Source of the DNA: Stagnihabitans sp043738565
GTDB lineage: Bacteria; Pseudomonadota; Alphaproteobacteria; Rhodobacterales; Rhodobacteraceae
Length of the DNA: 6,319 bases
Direction of reading: 5' to 3'
NCBI GenBank assembly: GCA_043738565.1
Contig: JAYUGA010000076.1
Coordinates: forward strand, 1-6,319
The stretch's first letter is position 1; each line of letters starts with the position of its first letter. Both the position numbers and the translations under genes were made by a program. The notes under the pieces are model-generated. The model was given only the letters and a program-made list of their open reading frames with translations, ran no database searches and was not told the origin of the DNA. Positions 1-5,668 of the stretch are shown here, piece after piece.

Positions 1-39
1 GTTCGTCGTGCGGCAGGTCGGAGGTGTGGGTTTGCGCAT
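1..39 (-). CDS. IS5-family transposase, N-terminal 13 codons (runs off left edge)
   Basis: The ATG at 39-37 opens MRKPTPPTCRTTN, which is still open at the window edge. A short basic, proline-rich start leading into an R-T-T-N motif is what I recall of a common proteobacterial IS5-family DDE transposase, in which TTNW is followed by a Y-N-x-A-L-K-x-R-G-S-L stretch. Only the first 13 residues are visible, so no catalytic residue can be seen. Support comes mainly from its position about 60 bases inside a terminal-repeat-like sequence. It is read in the same direction as the catabolic operon. A chance short ORF is the alternative. Confidence 0.5.
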   Translation of the reverse strand, partial: MRKPTPPTCRTTN

Positions 40-80
40 GCCCTGCGACTAACCCTATGGAGTCACACAGTGAATCCCTC

Positions 81-100
81 ACGATTTGTGCAACAGAGCT
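81..100 (-). repeat. Putative terminal inverted repeat of the insertion sequence
   Basis: Read on the minus strand this is AGCTCTGTTGCACAAATCGT. It matches the general pattern of IS903-type ends and sits exactly where GH43 homology ends. The partner repeat lies outside the window, so the true repeat length cannot be measured. Confidence 0.55.
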
Positions 101-101
101 G

Positions 102-188
102 GGCCGAGGTGGCGATGTAGTAATCCCCACCCACCCGGCAGATGGACGGATCAGCATTAAAACCGCGCAGTACGGGATTTTCGATCAC
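102..188 (-). pseudogene. GH43 glycosidase N-terminus, interrupted by insertion sequence
   Basis: The 28 codons from the GTG at 188 include NPVLRGFNADPSI and GGDYYIATS. This is the first conserved block of GH43 beta-xylosidases/alpha-L-arabinofuranosidases, and Asp13 in the N-A-D-P-S motif corresponds to the catalytic general base of the family. Relatives usually continue from A-T-S into an aromatic T-F-E-W-type segment. Here the frame instead runs into insertion-sequence DNA (A-Q-L-C-C-T-N-R-E-G-F-T-V) and stops at TGA 65-63. GH43 enzymes are usually about 300-550 residues, so nearly all of the five-bladed propeller is missing here. The GTG is preferred because AAGGGG lies 6 bases upstream. 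An in-frame ATG at 236 would add 16 residues but has no visible ribosome binding site and lies in an inverted repeat. The remainder of the gene may survive beyond the insertion. The exact substrate (xylosides or arabinosides) cannot be told. Confidence 0.7.
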
Positions 189-194
189 CCCTAA

Positions 195-200
195 CCCCTT
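195..200 (-). promoter_or_regulatory. Ribosome binding site of the GH43 gene
   Basis: AAGGGG on the minus strand ends 6 bases before the GTG at 188. This is near-ideal spacing and favours that GTG over the upstream ATG at 236. The protein would then begin just before the conserved N-P-V-L block, as is common in the family. Confidence 0.55.
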
Positions 201-228
201 ACATATTGGCTCAAATATCCTGCTGGGT

Positions 229-269
229 GCATTCATCGGTGCGCCATCGGTCCGAGAACCGATGAATGC
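229..269. repeat. Perfect 12-bp inverted repeat with a nested alternative hairpin
   Basis: GCATTCATCGGT (229-240) and ACCGATGAATGC (258-269) are exact reverse complements separated by 17 bases. CATCGGT occurs again at 245-251, so the ACCGATG at 258-264 can pair either with 234-240 (as part of the 12-bp stem) or with 245-251 (7 bp, 6-base loop). The element lies between the oxidoreductase terminator-like hairpin and the GH43 start. It could be an RNA structure affecting 3'-end stability or read-through, or a dyad operator. No run of T follows it, so it is not a classical terminator. Confidence 0.75.
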
Positions 270-270
270 G

Positions 271-291
271 CGGGGGGCGCGCAGCCCCCCG
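271..291 (-). terminator. GC-rich terminator-like hairpin after the oxidoreductase gene
   Basis: Read on the minus strand, an 8-bp stem (CGGGGGGC at 271-278 with GCCCCCCG at 284-291) encloses a 5-base loop and begins 7 bases after the oxidoreductase stop codon. Its position and strength fit the end of the catabolic transcript. There is no T-tract after it, so it could be a weak terminator, a processing or stability hairpin, or one that works together with the adjacent inverted repeat at 229-269. All-GC hairpins of this kind are common at gene ends in Rhodobacteraceae. Confidence 0.55.
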
Positions 292-298
292 GCCTTCG

Positions 299-1432
299 TC
301 AGCGCAGCAAAGCCTGCGCCTCCTCCGGTCCCAAAGCCGCTGGCCGTGTGCAAGTCGTGGTCAGCGTCACGAACTGCCCGGTCGCCCCCGAGGTCAGGCA
401 AGCCGTCATCACGTCCACCCCGTGCAGCGTCCGCTCCAGCGAACAGCGATGATCGCGGCCGTCCATCATCGCCGCCGCCATATCCGCCAGCCCCGCCGTG
501 CGGTAATTGGCCAGCGCACCATGCTTGGCATGCTCCTGATTTGGCACGCCAAATGGATGATTCCAGGCCGCGACCGGGTTGATCACGCCGTCACGCCCCG
601 CCACCTCGACCGTGCCGCCAAAGAAGTTCGGGTCGGGCACATACAGCGTGCCTTCGGTGCCATAGAACTCGAAATGCGCCCGTTTATGCGACCACACATC
701 CCACGAGGTCGCCAGATCAATTGTCGCCCCGCTGTGGAACTCCAACAGCGCCCGGATATTGGTCGGCGTCTTGACCGGGATATCCTGCCCGGCTCGCTCG
801 CCCGACCCGATGGTCCGGGTTGGCGTGGCAGACGAAGTCAAAGCCCCGACCCGCTTCACCGGTCCCAGCAGATTGATCAGGTTGGCGACATAGTAAGGCC
901 CAAGGTCCAGCATCGGCCCGGCACCCGGCAAGAAGAAGAACTCCGGTGACGGATGCCAGCCCTCCGGCCCGTGGTTCTGCACCGCAGCCGACCCTGCCGT
1001 GACCGTGCCGATGCGGCCCGCGTCAATCAGCGCCCGCGCCTGCTGATGCGCACCACCGAGGAATGTATCCGGCGCACAGCCCACCGACAACCGCTTCGCC
1101 TTGGCCAGATCGCGCAGCGTGGTGCCCTGCTCCAGCGTCAGAACCAGCGGTTTTTCGGAATAGGCATGCTTGCCGGCCTCCAGAATGCGTTTGGTAATCG
1201 GATAATGCGCGTCCGGAATCGTCAGGTTGATGACGATATCCAGATCCTTGTTCGCCAGCAGATCATCGACGCCTTGAGCCTTGACGCCAAACTCCGCCGC
1301 CCGCGCTGTCGCCGCCGCCATGTTCACATCGGCCACGCTGCGCACTTCCAGCCCCTTGAACAAGGGGGCCAGCCGCAGATAGGCCGCCGAGATATTGCCG
1401 CATCCGATGATGCCGATGCCCATGTTCGCCAT
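299..1432 (-). CDS. Gfo/Idh/MocA-family NAD(P)-dependent oxidoreductase
   Basis: Predicted cytoplasmic sugar or polyol dehydrogenase of 377 residues, a normal length for the family. The N-terminal Rossmann domain shows the dinucleotide-binding glycine motif G-I-I-G-C-G-N-I at residues 7-14. Y-S-E-K-P-L at 91-96 holds the family's EKP motif, with the conserved lysine Lys94. The C-terminal alpha/beta domain contains G-P-M-L-D-L-G-P-Y-Y at 172-181, which supplies the Asp176 and Tyr180 positions where the family usually has its substrate-site Asp and His/Tyr. The preceding isomerase stops at 1437-1435. A GTG at 1438 would overlap that stop by 4 bases, but AAGGGG lies only 2 bases before it and 8 bases before the ATG at 1432, so the ATG is chosen. 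The pairing with a TIM-barrel isomerase resembles inositol, hexose or 3-keto-glycoside pathways. The substrate is unknown. Confidence 0.92.
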   Translation of the reverse strand: MANMGIGIIGCGNISAAYLRLAPLFKGLEVRSVADVNMAAATARAAEFGVKAQGVDDLLANKDLDIVINLTIPDAHYPITKRILEAGKHAYSEKPLVLTLEQGTTLRDLAKAKRLSVGCAPDTFLGGAHQQARALIDAGRIGTVTAGSAAVQNHGPEGWHPSPEFFFLPGAGPMLDLGPYYVANLINLLGPVKRVGALTSSATPTRTIGSGERAGQDIPVKTPTNIRALLEFHSGATIDLATSWDVWSHKRAHFEFYGTEGTLYVPDPNFFGGTVEVAGRDGVINPVAAWNHPFGVPNQEHAKHGALANYRTAGLADMAAAMMDGRDHRCSLERTLHGVDVMTACLTSGATGQFVTLTTTCTRPAALGPEEAQALLR

Positions 1433-1434
1433 GA

Positions 1435-2184
1435 TCACAGCCCCTTGCCAGAGGCCAGCGAACGGGTGGCAAAGCGCCGGTCATCGGCGGGATTGTCATG
1501 CTCCATCACGTAATACGCGACCCCCGCCGCCTTCAGCGCCGCCATGATGGCCTTCCAGTCCACCGTGCCATGCCCGACATCGGCCCAGCCATCTTCATGA
1601 AGATTCTCACCTTTGGCCGCTATGTCCTTGACATGGGCCGCAGAAATCCGCTTTTCGAATGCCGCGATCCAGGCCAGCGGATTGCCGCCGCCGCGCACCA
1701 CCCAGGCCACATCCATCTCCCATTCCAGATCAGGACCGCCTTGCAAAATCTGGTACATTGGCACGGTTCCATCGGCACAGCCCGCAAATTCGAAGTCATG
1801 GTTGTGCCAGCCAAAGCCCAGCCCAACCGCCTCCAATGGTGCCCCCGCCTTCTGCAACCGCGCGCCATAAGCCTTCCACCCGGCCCCATCCGTGGGACGA
1901 TCCGCCGCCTGCACATGCGGGCAATAGACCTTTTTCATGCCAACCGCGCGGGCGACCTTGATCACGAAATCCGGGTTGGATTCGATCATCGGCAGGCCAA
2001 AATGCCCGGTCGACATGGTAAGCCCGTTGGCGCGCAGCCCATCGGCCAGAACCGCCAGCGTGGCATCATCCGAATAGAGGCCTCCAAAGCCTTCGGTATC
2101 CTTATACCCAACCTCGGCCAGCATTTTCAGCGTGGCCGCCAGCGGCGGGAAGTTGCGGGAGGAGTAGAGTTGATAGCTGAACAT
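1435..2184 (-). CDS. Sugar phosphate isomerase/epimerase family protein (AP endonuclease 2-like TIM barrel)
   Basis: A 249-residue, single-domain TIM barrel of the xylose isomerase-like/AP_endonuc_2 superfamily, with no signal peptide. Conserved strand-end motifs are visible: T-E-G-F-G-G with Glu31, G-H-F-G-L near 60-64, W-H-N-H-D-F-E-F at 126-133, E-M-D-V-A-W at 156-161, H-V-K-D at 184-187, G-H-G near 204-206 and M-E-H-D-N-P at 227-232. Glu132, Asp158, His184 and Glu228 are plausible divalent-metal ligands, by analogy with tagatose/psicose epimerases (inference). Two ATGs lie in tandem at 2187 and 2184. AAGGA (2196-2192) is 4 bases from the first and 7 from the second, so the second is slightly preferred. 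Possible roles are aldose/ketose isomerisation, 3-epimerisation, or elimination/hydration of 3-keto-glycosides made by the neighbouring oxidoreductase. The family is clear; the reaction is not. Confidence 0.9.
   Translation of the reverse strand: MFSYQLYSSRNFPPLAATLKMLAEVGYKDTEGFGGLYSDDATLAVLADGLRANGLTMSTGHFGLPMIESNPDFVIKVARAVGMKKVYCPHVQAADRPTDGAGWKAYGARLQKAGAPLEAVGLGFGWHNHDFEFAGCADGTVPMYQILQGGPDLEWEMDVAWVVRGGGNPLAWIAAFEKRISAAHVKDIAAKGENLHEDGWADVGHGTVDWKAIMAALKAAGVAYYVMEHDNPADDRRFATRSLASGKGL
1441..1446 (-). promoter_or_regulatory. Ribosome binding site of the oxidoreductase gene, inside the isomerase end
   Basis: AAGGGG on the minus strand is formed by the last Lys-Gly codons of the isomerase gene. 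It is 8 bases from the ATG at 1432 and only 2 bases from the GTG at 1438, which decides the start in favour of the ATG. It sits just before the isomerase stop codon, consistent with translational coupling. Confidence 0.55.
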
Positions 2185-2191
2185 CATGTCG

Positions 2192-2196
2192 TCCTT
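2192..2196 (-). promoter_or_regulatory. Ribosome binding site of the isomerase gene
   Basis: AAGGA on the minus strand begins one base after the GH2 stop codon (TGA 2199-2197) and lies 4 and 7 bases upstream of the two tandem ATGs. The placement allows a terminating ribosome to re-initiate, so the isomerase is likely translated in step with the GH2 gene. Confidence 0.6.
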
Positions 2197-4584
2197 TCAG
2201 TTCGACCCATAGGTCGCGGAATGCAGGTCTCTTAGCGTGAATTTCGGCACCTCGCCCGGCGCGAACGGAGTGAAGGTGATGGTCGCCGGATGGCCGGGAG
2301 ACAGGGTCATTACGTTGCGTGAAAAGCGCCCCGGCTGGTCGGCCTCGACCGCTACAAACAGTGCCAGCTTTTCGGTTGCCACCGTGATTGCATAGCTTTC
2401 CGTGGCCTTGGCCACCGATAGCGTCAGCTTCGGCGGCAATAGGTCATAGGATTTGTAGGGCTTGGGCGCGAAAAGATCGTCGCCCAGACGGCGGTCGCCG
2501 TCCAGCCAGTGGTAAATCAGCATCTCGTCGTCGCGGATCAGTCCGGCATCCAGCCGCAGCGCCACCAGTGCCGCTTCCGGCCCGACCGCCACCGTGACCC
2601 GCGCCAAAGACCGGGCCGAACCGTCCTTAGCAATCGCCGCCGCGCCAAGGGTCAAATCAATTGCCGTGGCGGTGTCATTTACGGCCCGCAGTTCGATTGC
2701 CCCCTCGACAGGAACCGCCGACACAAGGATCGGGGCGTAAAACGCCTTCGCCATATGATGCAGCAGCTTCCAGCCGCCGCCGTGGTCCAGCGAAGACCAC
2801 GAACACACCGGCCAGGTGTCGTTCAACTGCCAGATCAGCGTTCCCATACAATGCGGCTTCAAACTGCGCCAATGGGTGACGGCGGTCTTGATCGCCAGCC
2901 CCTGCTGGACTTGGCTCAGATACACGAAATTCTCGAAATCCACTGGAAAGCGGAAATAGCGGAACATGGTTTCCGCGATCCGGGCATTGCCGCCGGCGTT
3001 CTTCTGATGGCTCTCCATCACCGGGGCGGCGATGTTGAAATCCTCCGGCAAGGCGAATTTGCGGATCACGTCCATCGACGGATAGCTTTGAAAGCCGAAT
3101 TCCGAACAGAACCGCGGGCTTACATCCCGGTAGTGATCAAAATCCCGACCTTCGTGCCAGACCGACCAAAAGTGCATGTCGCCCTTCGAATCATCATGCC
3201 AGGCATCGCCAAAATCCATTGGCCCCGGTGACGGACTGGAGGGCCACCAAACCGCCCCCGGCACCGCCGCCTGCAACGCCTGCTCGATCGTCCGGTTCAG
3301 CCGGTCATAGCCCACCAGATACAGGTCGCGATTGGCCCGCGTTTCGGGAAACCACGTGAGCGCCCCGATCAGTTCATTGTCGCCACACCACAAAGCAATC
3401 GAGGCATGATGATGCAAGCGCAACGCCTGTTCGCGCACCTCAATCGCCACATCGGCCAGAAACGCCGCATCCGCCGGGTATATATGGCAGGAAAACATGA
3501 AGTCCTGCCAGACCATCAGCCCCAACGCGTCGCACAGGTCATAGAACCAGTCCGCCTCATACCGCCCGCCGCCCCAGACCCGCAGCATGTTCATGTTGGC
3601 AGCGACCGCAGACTGCAAAAGCCCGCGCGTGTCCGCCTCGTTGATCCGCCCGGCCAGCGCATCCTGCGGAATCCAGTTCGCGCCCTTGGCGAAAACGTCC
3701 CGCCCGTTGATGCGAACCTTGAACCCCAAGCCTGCCGCATCCTGTTCGGTGATCAGCAAAGCCTCTCGCAAGCCGATCCGCCGGGTCACAACCTGCGTGC
3801 CCAAGGTCACCGTCAGATCGTGCAAGACCTGCGCACCCTGCCCCGCTGGCCACCACAGCCGGGGATCGTCGATCACCAGCGCCGCCGTCGCCTTACCGGC
3901 AACCACCTTGGCAGCTGCCGTCACCCCGGCCAAGGCAAACGCAACTTCGCCCTCGCCCTCCACCACCGCCTCAACCGTCACCACCGCCCGCCCCGGCGAA
4001 TGGGCCTGTGCGACCACTACCGACGCGATCCGCGCCGCAGCCACCGGCTCCAGATACAGATCGCCATAGACCCCGAACGTCGCCAAGGCGATGTTCCAGT
4101 CCCAGCCGAAATCGCAACTGGGTTTGCGCAGCATATTCCCGTTGGGAATCGGGGTGTTATTCGCCGAAAAGGGGATAAAATAGCGCTGCGCCGCCTGCCG
4201 TTTGGCGGCCTCTACAGCAGGCGAGCGAAAGGTAATCGCAATCTCGTTCGCCCCGATCCGCAACACCCCCGACACATCCACCCGATAGCTGCGGAACATA
4301 TTGTCCGACGACAGCACCGGCACGCCATTGACCTGAATCTGCGCCACCGTGTCCAACATCGACAGGACCAGCACCTGATCCGTCCGCTCCACTTCAAACG
4401 ACCGCTTCACCACCCAGTCGCGCTGACAAATCCAGCGCAAACCATATTCGTTGCGGCCAAAATACGGGTCAGCAATCGCCCCGGCCCGGAACAGCGCGTC
4501 GATCCCGTCGCCGGGCAGGGCCATCGCAATAGCCTGCGCCCCGCCTTCCTCGGAAAGTGACCAGGCTCCGGCGAGATCGAGCAT
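2197..4584 (-). CDS. Glycoside hydrolase family 2 protein, beta-mannosidase-like
   Basis: Predicted retaining exo-beta-D-mannosidase of 795 residues, close to the usual 800-900 of the family. Domains in order: GH2 sugar-binding jelly roll (about 1-180, with the conserved C-D-F-G-W-D-W at 157-163), an immunoglobulin-like domain (about 185-275), the TIM barrel from about 280 (F-A-K-G-A-N-W-I-P at 298-306, N-M-L-R-V-W-G-G-G at 332-340) to about 610, then C-terminal beta domains. The catalytic acid/base is Glu404 in W-C-G-D-N-E and the nucleophile is Glu495 in F-C-S-E-F-G-F. Their separation of 91 residues is normal for GH2 mannosidases. L-I-W-Q-L-N-D at 583-589 closes the barrel and is also typical. 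There is no signal peptide, so it should act on imported oligosaccharides in the cytoplasm. It starts 3 bases after the ATPase stop, with only a weak GGA upstream, so translation is probably coupled. Mannoside specificity is inferred from family motifs; another beta-glycoside is possible. Confidence 0.93.
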   Translation of the reverse strand: MLDLAGAWSLSEEGGAQAIAMALPGDGIDALFRAGAIADPYFGRNEYGLRWICQRDWVVKRSFEVERTDQVLVLSMLDTVAQIQVNGVPVLSSDNMFRSYRVDVSGVLRIGANEIAITFRSPAVEAAKRQAAQRYFIPFSANNTPIPNGNMLRKPSCDFGWDWNIALATFGVYGDLYLEPVAAARIASVVVAQAHSPGRAVVTVEAVVEGEGEVAFALAGVTAAAKVVAGKATAALVIDDPRLWWPAGQGAQVLHDLTVTLGTQVVTRRIGLREALLITEQDAAGLGFKVRINGRDVFAKGANWIPQDALAGRINEADTRGLLQSAVAANMNMLRVWGGGRYEADWFYDLCDALGLMVWQDFMFSCHIYPADAAFLADVAIEVREQALRLHHHASIALWCGDNELIGALTWFPETRANRDLYLVGYDRLNRTIEQALQAAVPGAVWWPSSPSPGPMDFGDAWHDDSKGDMHFWSVWHEGRDFDHYRDVSPRFCSEFGFQSYPSMDVIRKFALPEDFNIAAPVMESHQKNAGGNARIAETMFRYFRFPVDFENFVYLSQVQQGLAIKTAVTHWRSLKPHCMGTLIWQLNDTWPVCSWSSLDHGGGWKLLHHMAKAFYAPILVSAVPVEGAIELRAVNDTATAIDLTLGAAAIAKDGSARSLARVTVAVGPEAALVALRLDAGLIRDDEMLIYHWLDGDRRLGDDLFAPKPYKSYDLLPPKLTLSVAKATESYAITVATEKLALFVAVEADQPGRFSRNVMTLSPGHPATITFTPFAPGEVPKFTLRDLHSATYGSN

Positions 4585-4587
4585 AGC

Positions 4588-5664
4588 TTAGATCCGCAAC
4601 TCGCTGGCTTCGTCAAAGATCGAGGCTTTGGCGATATCGACCTTCAGATGCACTTTGGTCCCCGGAGCCTGACGCCGTTCGACCGGCACCCGCACCGACA
4701 TCTGCTTGCCTTCCGCCACCAGCCAGACCAGCGAATCCGCCCCCATCGGTTCGTCGATCTCGACTTCGGCGGGGATGGTGTGGCCCGGTTCGGCATGGTC
4801 CTGAATCAGCAGATGTTCCGGCCGCAGACCCAGGATCGCCTTGGGCCGGTCCAAGATCGCGCCACCATCATAACCGGCAAGGTCGATCTTGGTGCTGCCG
4901 AAGGTAAAGGCCTTGCCGCCGTCAACCGTGGCACCTTTGAGGAAGTTCATTGCCGGGCTGCCGATGAACCCCGCCACGAACAAGTTGGACGGGCGGTTGT
5001 AAATCGTCTGTGGCGCGTCCAGTTGCTGAATGATCCCCCCGCGCATGACCGCAATCCGGTCGGCAAGCGTCAAAGCCTCGATCTGGTCGTGGGTCACATA
5101 GACCATCGTATTGTTAAGCCGCGCATGCAGCCTTTTGATTTCCACCCTGAGTTCGCTGCGCAGCTTGGCGTCGAGGTTGGACAAAGGCTCGTCAAACAGG
5201 AACACATCGACATCGCGCACCAGGGCCCGACCGATGGCGACACGCTGCCGCTGGCCACCCGACAACGCCCCTGGCTTGCGGTCCAGCAAAGGTCCGATTT
5301 GCAGGATTTCCGAGGCGCGCTGCACCCGTCTTTCAATCTCTTCCTTGGGCAGGCCCGCGATTTTCAACCCGAACGACAGGTTTCCCCGCACCGTCATCTG
5401 CGGATACAGAGCATAGCTCTGGAACACCATGCCGATGCCGCGATCCGACGGCTCGTCCCAGGTGACGTTCTTGCCCTTGATCCAGATCTCGCCTTCGCTG
5501 ATGTCCAAAAGACCGGCCAGACAGTTCAGCAGCGTGGATTTGCCGCAGCCTGACGGCCCCAGCAGCACGATGAACTCGCCCTCTGCCACATCAAGGTTCA
5601 GCTTTTTCAGCACCGAAGTCGCGCCGAAGTTCAGGGTGAGGTCTTTGACAGAAACGGAGTGCAT
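4588..5664 (-). CDS. Sugar ABC transporter ATP-binding protein (MalK/UgpC type)
   Basis: Cytoplasmic ATPase that powers a CUT1 carbohydrate importer, 358 residues as usual for MalK/UgpC/MsmX proteins. All nucleotide-binding elements are intact: Walker A G-P-S-G-C-G-K-S-T (36-44), Q-loop Gln82 in V-F-Q-S-Y-A-L-Y-P, signature L-S-G-G-Q (134-138), Walker B V-F-L-F-D-E (154-159) with catalytic Glu159, D-loop S-N-L-D, and switch His192 in T-H-D. The C-terminal regulatory region from about 240 carries the G-L-R-P-E-H-L motif (279-285) of the TOBE-like MalK domain. It starts 4 bases after the permease stop and ends 3 bases before the GH2 start, placing it in the same operon. The automatic label glycerol-3-phosphate UgpC often given to this family would mislead here; the context points to an oligosaccharide or glycoside. 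Confidence 0.95.
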   Translation of the reverse strand: MHSVSVKDLTLNFGATSVLKKLNLDVAEGEFIVLLGPSGCGKSTLLNCLAGLLDISEGEIWIKGKNVTWDEPSDRGIGMVFQSYALYPQMTVRGNLSFGLKIAGLPKEEIERRVQRASEILQIGPLLDRKPGALSGGQRQRVAIGRALVRDVDVFLFDEPLSNLDAKLRSELRVEIKRLHARLNNTMVYVTHDQIEALTLADRIAVMRGGIIQQLDAPQTIYNRPSNLFVAGFIGSPAMNFLKGATVDGGKAFTFGSTKIDLAGYDGGAILDRPKAILGLRPEHLLIQDHAEPGHTIPAEVEIDEPMGADSLVWLVAEGKQMSVRVPVERRQAPGTKVHLKVDIAKASIFDEASELRI

Positions 5665-5668
5665 GAAT

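Larger units (their letters stand above)
1..101 (-). mobile_element. End of an IS5-family-like insertion sequence (partial)
   Basis: On the minus strand the GH43 coding sequence stops matching its family at about position 104 and is replaced by a stretch beginning AGCTCTGTTGCACAAATCG. This resembles the terminal inverted repeat of IS903-like members of the IS5 family (from memory, ends of the type GGCTTTGTTGnAnAAATC). About 40 bases further in, an ATG opens a reading frame that looks like the N-terminus of an IS5-family transposase. The two signals lie in the expected order and spacing for the 5' end of such an element, pointing leftwards. The exact outer boundary (about 98-104) and any target duplication cannot be fixed because the other end is outside the window. 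The family is assigned by recognition of the end sequence, not by a search. Confidence 0.65.

Noticed and set aside
203..218. Short AT-rich dyad ATATT...AATAT before the GH43 start, considered as a regulator operator or -10 region
   Set aside because: Only 5-bp arms with a 6-base spacer and no matching -35 element at proper distance that I could defend; too weak to call.
63..401. Minus-strand ORF of 112 codons reaching from the oxidoreductase 3' end through GH43 into the insertion sequence
   Set aside because: Only residues after the GTG at 188 resemble a protein family. The first part overlaps the oxidoreductase in another frame, and the last part (A-Q-L-C-C-T-N-R...) is insertion-sequence DNA.
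142..949. Two overlapping plus-strand ORFs (142-582 and 266-949)
   Set aside because: Pro/Arg/Ser-rich low-complexity translations that cross the terminator hairpin and oppose the oxidoreductase gene; no evidence of coding.
1498..2235. Plus-strand ORF of 245 codons opposite the isomerase gene
   Set aside because: Mirror of the real gene, no coherent domain; the minus-strand frame has all conserved TIM-barrel motifs.
3406..4560. Long plus-strand ORF of 384 codons opposite the GH2 gene
   Set aside because: Composition is extremely rich in Arg, His, Pro and Gln with no recognisable domain. It is the antisense shadow of a high-GC gene whose minus-strand product has intact catalytic motifs.
4648..5553. 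Plus-strand ORF of 301 codons opposite the ATPase gene
   Set aside because: Antisense shadow of a complete ABC ATPase; no family motifs and His/Arg/Gln-rich composition.
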